A stretch of 64,000 nucleotides of DNA, from NCBI RefSeq assembly GCF_000172155.1, contig NZ_ABIZ01000001.1, positions 6,171,105-6,235,104 of the forward strand. Direction: 5' to 3'. This DNA comes from Verrucomicrobium spinosum DSM 4136 = JCM 18804 (GTDB lineage: Bacteria; Verrucomicrobiota; Verrucomicrobiia; Verrucomicrobiales; Verrucomicrobiaceae). Made by a program: the position numbers and the translations under genes. Below, in pieces: positions 49,273-57,219 of the stretch (positions are counted from its first letter, which is position 1; the number at the start of each line of letters is the position of its first letter). The notes under the pieces are model-generated. The model searched no databases, was not told the DNA's origin, and saw nothing but the letters and a program-made list of their open reading frames with translations.

Positions 49273-50520
49273 TCACTCCCACTTCAACTCCAGGGCGAGC
49301 TTGTTGGCTCCCGCGCCTTCCTTCACATCCCAGACCAGAGCTTCCCCACCCTTGTTGGAGAGGGTCGTGGTGCTCACCGAGCCATCAGGCGCATCTTGGT
49401 CCGTGATCGCCGCTGCCACCGCTGAAGTATAGCTCACCGTCAGCTTGTTCTTTCCCAGCACCGCGCCATCACGGGCGGGCAGGTTGAATTTGCCATTCAT
49501 CACCCGTGCCGTTACCTCCGGGGCATGGGGATTCTCGGGAGTGAAGGTGACGCTGCCCCAGGCCACCGGCGTGCCGTTCACACTGACGGTTCCCTCCACC
49601 GCGCCACGCTTCGTGCTGGCTGGGCTCAGGAAACCCTCGTTACGCAACCAGGCCGCCAGATGTTTACCCCAGGTGGACAGCACCGGATCTCCCTGGAAGA
49701 GCCCCACGCCATGAGGTCCGCGACGGTAGATGTGCATCTCTGCCGGCACCTTGTTCTTGCGCAGGGCCAGGTAAAACGCCACGGCATTCTCCGCTGGCAC
49801 CACCGTGTCTTCGTCCGTCTGGAAGATAAAGGTGGGCGGCGTGTGCGGTGAGACATTGCGCTCACTCGAGACCTGGCGGGCAATCTCCTCGTTGTCCTTG
49901 TCCGGACCCAGCAGATTGTTCCTTGAACCCCGGTGCATGTAGCCCTCGGTCATGGAGATCACCGGGTAGCACACCACCAGGAAGTCCGGCCGGGAGCTGA
50001 GCTTGTCGATGGGATCGGGTGCATTCGGATCCCCATTGTCGAAGAGCGTGCCCACCGTGCTGGCCAGGTGACCGCCCGCGCTGAAGCCTATGACCCCGAT
50101 GCGACCCTTGTCCACCCCCAGCTTGTCCGCATTGGACCGGAACCACCGTACCGCCCGCTTGGCATCATTGAGTTCGGTGGGATGGTGATAACCCGCCGAG
50201 CCAAGCCGGTAGTAGCAAACCACCGCGGTCACCCCCAGGCTGTTGTAAAACTTCGCGATCTGCCTGCCCTCGTGATCCGCCGCCAGCCCACCGTAGCCGC
50301 CCCCCGGCAACACCACCACCCCGGCCCCGCAAGATTTTTCCTTGGCCGCAGGGAAAATCTCCACCCGCGGCACATCCTTAGGCTCCGTCCCCTTGGCCTC
50401 CGGAGCCCCCTCCGGCCAGAGCGGCACGGATTCAGGGGCGGCGGCGTTGACCGCGCTGTTGAAGAACATTCCCAAGGCACAAACGATGGTTGGACCAGGC
50501 AGGTAGAATTTCAGGTTCAT
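49273..50520 (-). CDS. Secreted alpha/beta hydrolase (BD-FAE/pectin-acetylesterase-like)
   Basis: About 415 residues from the ATG at 50520, which opens on a signal peptide (LPGPTIVCALGMFFNSAVNAA). Oxyanion-hole motif VVLPGGGYGGLA near 70, nucleophile elbow GFSAGG (Ser147), acid DEDTVV near 247 and His in RRGPHGVGL near 280 make a full catalytic triad. A C-terminal beta domain of about 100 residues starting near GTVSVNGTPVAWGSVTF resembles carboxypeptidase-regulatory-like domains. It probably deacetylates or de-esterifies plant or algal polysaccharide outside the cytoplasm. Confidence 0.9.
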   Translation of the reverse strand: MNLKFYLPGPTIVCALGMFFNSAVNAAAPESVPLWPEGAPEAKGTEPKDVPRVEIFPAAKEKSCGAGVVVLPGGGYGGLAADHEGRQIAKFYNSLGVTAVVCYYRLGSAGYHHPTELNDAKRAVRWFRSNADKLGVDKGRIGVIGFSAGGHLASTVGTLFDNGDPNAPDPIDKLSSRPDFLVVCYPVISMTEGYMHRGSRNNLLGPDKDNEEIARQVSSERNVSPHTPPTFIFQTDEDTVVPAENAVAFYLALRKNKVPAEMHIYRRGPHGVGLFQGDPVLSTWGKHLAAWLRNEGFLSPASTKRGAVEGTVSVNGTPVAWGSVTFTPENPHAPEVTARVMNGKFNLPARDGAVLGKNKLTVSYTSAVAAAITDQDAPDGSVSTTTLSNKGGEALVWDVKEGAGANKLALELKWE

Positions 50521-50799
50521 GGAAGCAGTAGTAGCAGGTGCGATTGCAGAGAGACGAGAAGATTGTGAAACAGAAACGCAGCTTGCTGAACAAAACTTCA
50601 ACCGTCGGCAATTCCCCCGCGAGAACATCCTCCGCAGCCAGGCCAGTTGTATCCCACAATGAACCCTTGGGGCCCCAAGGAGCGGCGGTTTGTGCTTGCA
50701 CAACCGCCGATGGGAAACGGATAGTCCGGCTAAATTACCTTGGTGAATCACGGAGTCGCGATGTTGCATCCTCGCTATGTAGGAGGGAGCGGTGCCACT

Positions 50800-51017
50800 T
50801 CAGAAGGGCCGAAGGTCCGGCTTCAAGCCAGCCTTGGGCAACGCCCAAGGAATAGATGACCAAACAACCTTTGAGGGCTGAAGGCCCGGCCTCATCAACC
50901 CTGCCCACGACGAGCATCCCTGAATGACCCCGGGCTTACAGCCCTCAACATCTTAATCTGACACCCACCTTGGGCGTTGCCCAAGGCTGGCATCACACCG
51001 GGCTTTCAGCCCTCAAC
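50800..51017. repeat. Palindromic intergenic repeat array
   Basis: CCTTGGGCAACGCCCAAGG occurs at 50832-50850 and its exact reverse complement at 50968-50986. A second motif CCGGGCTTNCAGCCCTCAA occurs inverted at 50871-50889 and direct at 50930-50948 and 50999-51017. Together they form two composite units in inverted orientation around a 40-base spacer plus a further half unit; a degenerate half unit lies near 50803. This is a REP/BIME-like arrangement. The rest of 50521-50799 shows no gene. Confidence 0.85.
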
Positions 51018-51275
51018 TCGTTCGCCAAGGGCGATCATCGGCCTCAATCGCCCCGGCACAATCGTCGCTGCCAGAGCATTGCCCTGATAGTCGTCCTCGT
51101 AGGAAACACCATCTCGCTTCACATCACGATGCTGGTTCGAACCAGGAAAAAACACCGCGACCGAATCAGTCAAAAGGCACTTCACGAAGCATCCAGGCTG
51201 CTCGACGTAGTGCTTGATGGACTCGATACCAGCAACCGTCATTTCATGATTGATCGGCGTCCAATGAGCCGACAT
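51006..51275 (-). CDS. Hypothetical short protein
   Basis: 89 residues (or 78 from a Met at 51242), no family recognised. The start overlaps the end of the upstream membrane-protein gene by 32 bp, suggesting coupling. Its 3' end runs into the palindromic repeat array, so it may be a truncated gene. Confidence 0.4.
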   Translation of the reverse strand: MSAHWTPINHEMTVAGIESIKHYVEQPGCFVKCLLTDSVAVFFPGSNQHRDVKRDGVSYEDDYQGNALAATIVPGRLRPMIALGERVEG

Positions 51276-51564
51276 TCCTACGTCGAGACCTCAAAACGAA
51301 ATACGAAAGGATCACCGATTGAATGACAGCAGCAGTTTTTACCGCTGTCATGGACGGTGCGAAGCCCAATAGCAGGCCTACGCCCGTTGTGACGAGATTC
51401 GCAGGCTGGTAAAAAAGAATGGCCAATATGACGAGCGGACTCGTGTAGCTGATATACCAGGGATGGTAGTCTTCCCTCATCATCGTGAACGGGAGAAACA
51501 AGCACGGCAAAGGAATCCAGACGGCAATCAGCCAAAACAAGCGACGCAATGGAGAGGTTCTCAT
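51244..51564 (-). CDS. Hypothetical membrane protein
   Basis: 106 residues. The ATG at 51564 is fixed by a strong AGGAGGT sequence about seven bases upstream. Three hydrophobic segments (LFWLIAVWIPLPCLFLPF, PLVILAILFYQPANLV, VKTAAVIQSVILSYFVL) suggest an inner-membrane protein with an Arg-rich end. No family recognised. Confidence 0.6.
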   Translation of the reverse strand: MRTSPLRRLFWLIAVWIPLPCLFLPFTMMREDYHPWYISYTSPLVILAILFYQPANLVTTGVGLLLGFAPSMTAVKTAAVIQSVILSYFVLRSRRRNVGSLDADQS

Positions 51565-51690
51565 GACTTGACCTCCTGCGAGGGAGACAGAGTTGTCGTT
51601 TATCCTATGTCTAACCCGTGACAATGACGAATGCAAGACTTTGCCACTGGGACCAACTCCTTCCTGAGAGTCATTTCTGAACTCGATGAT

Positions 51691-52194
51691 CTACTCTCTG
51701 CTCGGCTTTCGGGAGACAGTACTCGCCACGTCCACGAAGTCAGCCTTGTTGATGTCTGCATACTCCTCCGGAGAGATCAATCCTGTACTGCCGTCTGAGT
51801 ACGCCGCAGCATGAGTCGGAGGCCCCGGCCACCGCCAGATTCCCACCCTATGTTCGGGGACATTGCTGTAGGGAGTATCACAGACCGCAACGATCCTCCG
51901 CGCTGTCTCAGAAAAACTGATTTTCCCGGATGCAACGTAGAACTTGGCTTCGCGATTCCAGGAGGAGTCAACCAAATCCACGAGCTGATCCAATTCGGTT
52001 TCGGAAAGTTCCGTAAAACTGAAGATCCCGTCGTGCCTCTCGGCGATCGCCATCGCGGCAAAATTTTCAGACTGTGCACCTTGTGCAACGCAGATGAGTT
52101 CCCACCACAATTTGAGGTGCGCATCATCGGCGTGAAGCTCAACCCGACAAGAATCGCCGACAAGGTCACTGTAGCGTTCACGACAAATCGCCAA
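51691..52194 (-). CDS. Hypothetical protein, start uncertain
   Basis: At least 167 residues from a TTG at 52194. The frame stays open upstream and reads FKWYWYEHREWVQSSL before that codon, which looks like genuine protein sequence but has no ATG, GTG or TTG. The true start may therefore use a rarer codon near the end of the upstream gene, or a small indel may have removed it. The body has acidic helices (SETELDQLVDLVDSSW) and no recognised motif. Confidence 0.5.
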   Translation of the reverse strand: MAICRERYSDLVGDSCRVELHADDAHLKLWWELICVAQGAQSENFAAMAIAERHDGIFSFTELSETELDQLVDLVDSSWNREAKFYVASGKISFSETARRIVAVCDTPYSNVPEHRVGIWRWPGPPTHAAAYSDGSTGLISPEEYADINKADFVDVASTVSRKPSRE

Positions 52195-52234
52195 AGAGCT
52201 TTGAACCCATTCACGATGCTCATACCAGTACCAT

Positions 52235-52768
52235 TTAAACTCCGATGGTTGGTTTCTGCTTGTCTGACTTCATTGCGTAGGCGCCGGTCCATACAAGCAT
52301 CGACGCTAACGGCGCTACAATAGTGCTGAGAATACCCGACAGAAAAGTCATGACCAGTGCAGTCTGAAGTGTCTCCGCGTACGAGCGAAATCCTTTACCA
52401 ATGCCCATTCCCGAAAAGTCGTGGTAAAAGTACCAATTGCCCAAGTCGGAATGCACTCCACGAACCTCTCGAAAAGCAGCAGCCAGAGTCTCCGCCAATG
52501 GCCAGCCTACAGCAAAAAACAGGAATGAGCCCAAAACCATAGTCCCGGTAGCGGAAACGTATCCCGAAATCGGCGCAGGAAAATGGAGACGGCGAACCAC
52601 GAACGAGATGGCAGCAGAGGCGACCAGCCAATTAATCGCAAAAATCCCGAGCATCCAAGGCCTGAGGTCGAACGATGCAAGAGAAAAGCGGAAGTACCAC
52701 AAAAGCCAGCCTACAGATAAACCGAAAAGCAGCAGTGCGGGCAGATGCCTGATTATTCTCGCTATCAT
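52235..52768 (-). CDS. Hypothetical integral membrane protein
   Basis: About 177 residues from the ATG at 52768. At least four hydrophobic segments: LPALLLFGLSVGWLLWYF, WMLGIFAINWLVASAAISFVV, MVLGSFLFFAVGWPLAETLA, and ALVMTFLSGILSTIVAPLASM. No family recognised. It lies upstream of two other unknown genes on the same strand, possibly as one transcript. Confidence 0.55.
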   Translation of the reverse strand: MIARIIRHLPALLLFGLSVGWLLWYFRFSLASFDLRPWMLGIFAINWLVASAAISFVVRRLHFPAPISGYVSATGTMVLGSFLFFAVGWPLAETLAAAFREVRGVHSDLGNWYFYHDFSGMGIGKGFRSYAETLQTALVMTFLSGILSTIVAPLASMLVWTGAYAMKSDKQKPTIGV

Positions 52769-52957
52769 GCCTTGTGGGAGTTCCGAGTTGCGATCAAGAA
52801 CCCTGCCCACACTTAATGAAAGAAATGTGAAACTCTGGTGAAACCGAAGTGAATTGGCGGTGAAGTCATCTTATTTCGAAAGCCAAAGCTCAGCGCTGGT
52901 GCCCTTCGCAGCCCGTGCGCGATGTATAGTCAGGCGCATCGTGAGACACCGTTTCAT

Positions 52958-54061
52958 TCACTTCCCCCTAACCGTATTCCAGCCCGTCAGCCTTTCGTGA
53001 AGCGCGTCGATCCTTTCGGTGTTCGGCCCTTGGGGGGTGAATGTTGGGCAAAGCCAACCACCTTCGGAGTGTTCATTCCACGTGTACACCAGGATGGTAT
53101 TGGCGGGAACTTTGCCCGGATTGGCACGGGTCCAGACAAAGACAGACTCCATACTGGCAACCAATTGCTTGGGTGTCGCTGACCAGCCGACAAAGTCCTT
53201 CTCAATGTTTTCGCGAGGATACCAAGCGACGTGAGTGTCCCGAAAAAGGGTGGGATCCCAACCGGTGCCCACATTGGGGATGATTTCTTTGAGCTTGGAG
53301 TAGTCGCTCCAGCTCTTCTCCATACCGCCTGCATACATGCTGACCGCGTCAGCGCCGACCGTTTCGCAGGCCTGCGCCGCCTCCGCGGCAGTCCAGCCCA
53401 TCATGGCAACGTAGGGACTCTTGCCGCAGGATTTCATCGAGAGATCTCGCAGTACTGCAAGATCCTTGCGGGCGATGGGCGTGAAGAGATAAACCAGGGG
53501 ACGGCCGTCTAACACCTTCTGGTACTCCGGCTTGGCAAACCCCGCGGCAAGCCAGGGCGCATCTCGATTCATGTCAAAAGGATTGGTCCCCAGAACCACG
53601 CACCACTTGAGGCCCTGCCGCTTGGCCGAAGTCAGATAGAAGTTCCGTGCCAGCTCCATTCCGCTGCCTGGCGGGTACCAGTCAAACGCCCAGTAGTCGA
53701 TACCGGCGTGAATGGCATAACCAATCTCCGTGTCCATGATCTCCTGGGAGAGAGGTTTGAACTTGATCAACTCCGGCCCAGCCGAGCCCACAAAAAAGGG
53801 CGCGCGATGCCGATACTTCGACGAACTGAGAACTCGCTCGCAGTCCCTCCCGACCTCGCAGTTGTTTCCCCATCCATCCCATCGGATGGCACCGATCAAC
53901 GGACGTGTTGATGACGCAGGCGGAGTCGCCTCCCCGAGGCTTTCCTTCCCGCCAGCCTCCCTTCCCAGCTTTTCGGGAGATTCGGAAGCCAGAGCCCCAA
54001 GGGACGCGGCAATACCTAGGAAAAACGCTGAGCTGAGTTGGATAAAGTGCCTGGATGTCAC
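52958..54061 (-). CDS. Secreted GH99-like (glycoside hydrolase/WbsX-type) protein
   Basis: About 367 residues from a GTG at 54061, chosen because it gives a clean signal peptide (TSRHFIQLSSAFFLGIAASLGALAS); an in-frame TTG lies at 54115. The mature part has LIGAIRWDGWGNN, GIDYWAFDWYPPGSGMELARNFYL, SYTWNEHSEGGWLCPT-like C-terminal motif (WNEHSEGGWLCPTFTPQG), typical of the GH99-like/GH71-like TIM barrels. Probably cleaves or binds a polysaccharide outside the cytoplasm. Divergent from the decayed sulfatase start 66 bp away. Confidence 0.8.
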   Translation of the reverse strand: MTSRHFIQLSSAFFLGIAASLGALASESPEKLGREAGGKESLGEATPPASSTRPLIGAIRWDGWGNNCEVGRDCERVLSSSKYRHRAPFFVGSAGPELIKFKPLSQEIMDTEIGYAIHAGIDYWAFDWYPPGSGMELARNFYLTSAKRQGLKWCVVLGTNPFDMNRDAPWLAAGFAKPEYQKVLDGRPLVYLFTPIARKDLAVLRDLSMKSCGKSPYVAMMGWTAAEAAQACETVGADAVSMYAGGMEKSWSDYSKLKEIIPNVGTGWDPTLFRDTHVAWYPRENIEKDFVGWSATPKQLVASMESVFVWTRANPGKVPANTILVYTWNEHSEGGWLCPTFTPQGPNTERIDALHERLTGWNTVRGK

Positions 54062-54127
54062 TGGGACAGGTGGTTTGATTGAGTCGAAGGTTGGCAGGCG
54101 AACCGCCTCTGACAAGTACTTACACGA

Positions 54128-54390
54128 ATGAGCTGTCTACGCTACGCCCCCCTGCCTTGCGATCTTTAACTTTGCAGCGACTGCATTCAGCGCTGGCGCT
54201 GACCGGCCGAACATCGTCGTCTTCATCACCTTGATGAAAGCTGACCGGAACGCAGAGCCCATGGCTGAAACAAAGCGGTGACGCCAGATTGGAATAGGCT
54301 TGCGCGTGAAGGCACTCTCTTTACCCACGCGTACGACTCTGCACCGAGCTGCGCGCCGTCGAAGCGAACGCCTCCTCGCCCTGCCGTTAC
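54128..54390 (+). pseudogene. Decayed sulfatase, N-terminal remnant
   Basis: An ATG at 54128 starts MSCLRYAP; at a run of six C (54147-54152) the frame shifts, after which CLAIFNFAATAFSAGADRPN then IVVFIT follows. That is a signal peptide leading into the universal sulfatase start (ADRPNIVVFITDD). The DDQ metal motif is then lost, a stop follows, and from 54281 the text resumes as PDWNRLAREGTLFTHAY then DSAPSCAPS, the segment around the sulfatase C-x-P-S-R active site, here with Lys for Arg. Between the two blocks an internal stretch is deleted. The rest of the gene is missing. Confidence 0.8.
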
Positions 54391-54409
54391 CAAGCTAGAT
54401 CATCCTGAA

Positions 54410-54879
54410 CTAGTCCCTGCGTCGCAAGGGACTCAAGTTCTCCAATTCGATCTCGGAAGCCGAAGCCGACTTGACCCGAGCTGCGCTGATCCAGTTCACT
54501 CCGTACTCCTTCCAGAAGAACACGGCCCAAACGTGTGTCATGGTAATGGTGAGCCGTCCCTTCTACACCGACCAGTGCCCCTTCCCCGAGCTGACGATTC
54601 CATACCCTCCGCTGCCAGAAGTTTGATCGGGGAAATCCTCGGCCGCAAAAGTGCCGTCTCTATTGAGGTCGAAATTGATACTCCGACCATTGGTTCGCCA
54701 CCTCCATTTACCAGCGCAATGGTCCATTCGGGCTACGAAAGGCGGGGGTGCAGGCGGTTGGGATGGTGCCGGGGGGCGGCGCACCGCTTGAGTCTGCCCA
54801 GAGTCAGGCTGCGCCGATTAGTGCCACGAAAATGGTCCACGTTGTGAGTCCTATGTTCGTTCGCTGAGTTCGTCGTCAT
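54410..54879 (-). pseudogene. Decayed secreted lipocalin-like protein
   Basis: A hydrophobic leader (IGLTTWTIFVALIGAA) reads in one frame and stops at TGA; one base later the frame continues DSGQTQAVRRPPAPSQPPAP then PPFVARMDHCAGKWRWRTNG and SINFDLNRDGTFAAEDF, ending GKGHWSV. An in-frame TAG follows at about 54561, after which KGRLTITMTHVWAVFFWKEYG continues sensibly to a TAG at 54410. So one frameshift and one premature stop break an otherwise coherent gene. The W-R-x-x-G...F-x-x-D-G-T-F pattern resembles lipocalin-like or DUF-type beta-barrel domains. Confidence 0.65.
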
Positions 54880-55378
54880 GATCACCGCTCAATCGCGAAA
54901 CGATAGAGCTCAGTTAGCTACGGAGCGAGCAGAATGTAACAAAATCGAAAAAAACCGCACCTTCATCGCGACACTTGCTGACCGAACACTAGGAACAGAA
55001 TAATCAAGACTGTTTGCTGTTATGGTGGGCACAAGCCGAATGGAGCATCGCGTCCAGATCTCCGGCCCATCCACAGCAAACTCGACACCCTTGTTACTGC
55101 AATGACGGCCTCGGCAGCGCTGCCGAAATCTCACGCCGACCAAGTCTGTGCACGCAGGCACATAGACTGGCGGACCTCCAAAATCGGCCCGACGCGACGT
55201 CATCGACTATCCCAACGCCACCGTCTTCGCTGCGCGAAACAATAAGGCTCTTACGCGCTGGCGCCCAAGTGAACCGCGGCCGCTGAATGCGAACACATGC
55301 ACCATACCCCCCCCACAAACCGGGCTTGTTCGACCATGGGCGCAGTTGCTGGCTCGCAAGGTCGCAGCACTGCACCCG
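54880..55378. other. Stretch without a convincing gene
   Basis: Short frames exist on both strands, the longest about 97 codons at 54910-55203 on the minus strand, but none shows a domain, signal or ribosome-binding site. The right part (about 55211-55378) could hold the rest of an attC-like site that starts at 55393. Confidence 0.4.
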
Positions 55379-55393
55379 TTATTGTTAAGCGAC
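55379..55393. repeat. Inverted-repeat end of candidate cassette 2 (gene 3' side)
   Basis: TTATTGTTAAGCGAC lies 6 bases beyond the stop of the gene at 55400-56092. It is the near-perfect reverse complement (one indel, one mismatch) of the sequence at 56106-56121 on the other side of that gene. On the gene strand it reads GTCGCTTAACAATAA and contains an RYYYAAC match. Confidence 0.6.
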
Positions 55394-55399
55394 GCTCGA

Positions 55400-56092
55400 T
55401 CAATCCCAGAGGACATGGCAGGCAAGATACTCATGGATGACAATGCGAATGGAAATGCCGGAAGTCACCGAAGCGTGGAAGCGATACAGGCCGGGCTGAA
55501 CTACTAGCCAAGGATACTCGGGCGGAGTGTCGATGCCGACCATGCGCTGCATGGCACGACTGCCAACCTCGGGCCAAGTTGAAAGGCCCCCAGTACGTGA
55601 TGACTCAAAGGCGTCTCGGTCCGACTCGGACATAAGTCCGAACGGAGTAATCTGAATGGCGTCGGGTGGATCGGGGTGGGGCTCGTGCAACTCGTAGAGC
55701 GCATGTCCTTGCGCCAGCTTCGTGATGACGGCGGAGACTCGCTCATACTCGGGACTGAAAACAATCCCATCGGCGGACTCGGAGCGACTCTGCTCTATGC
55801 GTGCGCGAAGGGCGGGAGTGTCCGACAAAATCCGTTGAATCTTTAGGCGAGCAATCTTGGTGGGGTCGGTTGAGCCAGCGAGGACGCACGAAATTAGACA
55901 GGCTAGGTACTGCTCGTGTGGCGAAAACCGTGTATTGCAATTCGAGCAGGCAGGAACGACTGGCAGGTTGGCGGGGTAAGGCTCGTCAAGGAGAACGCGA
56001 GATGGGCAGTGATCTCGCGTGCCCGTGGCTCCGCCGCAGAAAGCGCAAAACGCCAACTGGCGATCGTCGCCGTATGGAGGTGTCTGGTGCAT
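55400..56092 (-). CDS. HNH-like zinc-finger protein, function unknown
   Basis: 230 residues. The N-terminal region has a CxxC pair (CAFCGG), RDHCPSRVLL and a second CxxC (ACSNCNTRFSPHEQYLACLI), the layout of an HNH-type zinc fold with the catalytic His in RDHCPS. The remaining 150 residues match nothing I recognise. Its own inverted repeats flank it, 13 bases before the start and 6 bases after the stop, as in an integron gene cassette. Possible role: nuclease in defence or mobility; not shown. Confidence 0.75.
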   Translation of the reverse strand: MHQTPPYGDDRQLAFCAFCGGATGTRDHCPSRVLLDEPYPANLPVVPACSNCNTRFSPHEQYLACLISCVLAGSTDPTKIARLKIQRILSDTPALRARIEQSRSESADGIVFSPEYERVSAVITKLAQGHALYELHEPHPDPPDAIQITPFGLMSESDRDAFESSRTGGLSTWPEVGSRAMQRMVGIDTPPEYPWLVVQPGLYRFHASVTSGISIRIVIHEYLACHVLWD

Positions 56093-56105
56093 AGAAAACG
56101 TGTAA

Positions 56106-56202
56106 GTCGCTCAACAACTAAACTGTGGCGACACCGAGCGCAAGACTCCGAGACACGACGGAGATCTACGAGCCTTTGCAGCCAGCGCCTTGTTCGCACA
56201 CG
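56106..56202 (-). other. attC-like recombination site (candidate)
   Basis: On the minus strand the 97 bases between two orphan genes begin with GTGTGCGAACAAGGCGCTGG (RYYYAAC-like end followed by AACAAGGCGCTG, a stretch common in environmental attC sites). They end with GTTGAGC, an exact GTTRRRY. An imperfect central hairpin (CTCCG/CGGAG plus neighbours) lies between them. This is the plan of an integron attC site. No integron integrase is in the window, so at most this would be an integrase-less cassette cluster. Judged by eye only. Confidence 0.35.
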
Positions 56203-56217
56203 CTGATTCATAGTTCC

Positions 56218-56757
56218 TTACTTGCTCGATTCAGGGTCGACGGGCATCTCGAAGGTTACAATACCTGTCGCAGGATCAAAGTCTGTAAATGGTTGCAAAA
56301 ACACGAAGCCAGGAGTCACTTCGGCGACTGCTCGCGCGCTTGCAGAACTCACCAATGTGGAGAGTTCCTGGGGCAGAGTGAGGTGGGCCAGCAAGATGTC
56401 CTGTGGCAGTCGCCCCTTGCTCCGCTCCTTCAACACTCGATCATACATCGTCCTGCCAGTGAACACCAAGCATCGAACCGGGGTTTCAATGCCTGAAAGC
56501 ATCAAGACATCGGCTCTGATTTTGTTGAACTTTCCCGCACCAGGATTGCCCCCGTGGGTCAAATACTCCGCACATGAAAGACAATACACGGCCACAATCT
56601 TGCCATTCTCACGTACCACAGCATCGGCCTCAAAAAAACCTCCCCATTTTAGCCGCACCGACTCCTTGAGGATTTCAGCGCCTGGATGTCTTTCCGATAC
56701 GAATCCACCCCGAAACCAAGGCTCTATCTTCTGTTCATAATCGGATGTGTTGGCCAT
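56218..56757 (-). CDS. Hypothetical protein, possible nuclease-like fold
   Basis: 179 residues, start ATG at 56757. The centre (GGFFEADAVVRENGKIVAVYCLSC) has the D-x(n)-hydrophobic-x layout seen in PD-(D/E)XK nucleases, but the usual E-x-K is replaced, so this is only a structural suspicion. No family recognised. The gene is flanked by its own inverted repeats: CGCTTGTTCGCCCAGC 14 bases before the start and GTGCGAACAAGGCG 16 bases after the stop, cassette-like. Confidence 0.65.
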   Translation of the reverse strand: MANTSDYEQKIEPWFRGGFVSERHPGAEILKESVRLKWGGFFEADAVVRENGKIVAVYCLSCAEYLTHGGNPGAGKFNKIRADVLMLSGIETPVRCLVFTGRTMYDRVLKERSKGRLPQDILLAHLTLPQELSTLVSSASARAVAEVTPGFVFLQPFTDFDPATGIVTFEMPVDPESSK

Positions 56758-56771
56758 TTAGAATTTGTAGC

Positions 56772-56785
56772 TGGGCGAACAAGCG
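56772..56785. repeat. Inverted-repeat end of candidate cassette 1 (gene 5' side)
   Basis: TGGGCGAACAAGCG on the plus strand pairs with CGCCTTGTTCGCACAC at 56186-56201 on the far side of the gene 56218-56757. Confidence 0.55.
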
Positions 56786-56835
56786 ACTACACCAATAGAT
56801 GAGCTTAGATGGCGGGTGCCGGCCCTGCCATGGGC

Positions 56836-56854
56836 GGACACAAATTCTGTGTCC
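56836..56854. repeat. Short hairpin GGACACA/TGTGTCC
   Basis: A perfect 7-bp stem with an AATTC loop lies between two small genes. Similar in size to the paired hairpins after glnS. Confidence 0.7.
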
Positions 56855-56894
56855 TCACAAGGGATTAACCTGTTGATTTTACAATGCAATGGAA

Positions 56895-57092
56895 CTACTT
56901 GCGTCGCAGTTTCTCTGTTGAGGTCGACCGGCATTCATTGGGATCATATCCAAAAATGGATACTGCGCCAATGAATTGCTCACGCTTCGTCTTGCTATCT
57001 TGACCGAACTGGCTCTTGAGGTCCGCCCAACCTGGGAATTCCGCCCGGGGAACATGCGACCACCTAAAGCTGCCCCACATCTTCCACCACAC
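56895..57092 (-). CDS. Short hypothetical protein, possibly a gene remnant
   Basis: 65 residues from a GTG at 57092. The text (WADLKSQFGQDSKTKREQFIG then AVSIFGYDPNECRSTSTEK) looks protein-like. Upstream the same frame hits a stop after about ten more sensible residues (PASSRWFGK), so this may be the C-terminal end of a truncated gene. No family recognised. Confidence 0.35.
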   Translation of the reverse strand: MWWKMWGSFRWSHVPRAEFPGWADLKSQFGQDSKTKREQFIGAVSIFGYDPNECRSTSTEKLRRK

Positions 57093-57219
57093 TTTTCCAA
57101 ACCATCTACTGCTGGCGGGCTACGATCTCCTGACAACAGCGCCTCCTGGGGTATCGTGGCGTCAAAACGACGATGATTTATCTGCAATGGTTCCGGCTGT
57201 AACACTGCAAGCCCGGCAC

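Noticed and set aside
50800-51017. Repeat array considered as a CRISPR
   Set aside because: Only two or three copies of palindromic words in mixed orientation with unequal spacing; no regular repeat-spacer pattern and no cas genes.
51564-51630. GTTAGAC (minus strand, near 51620) considered as a further attC R' site before the gene at 51564
   Set aside because: No matching RYYYAAC half-site follows the gene and no hairpin precedes it, so a chance seven-base match is more likely.
54910-55203. A 97-codon minus-strand frame considered as a cassette gene
   Set aside because: No ribosome-binding site, no coherent domain, and no cassette-type repeats close to both its ends.
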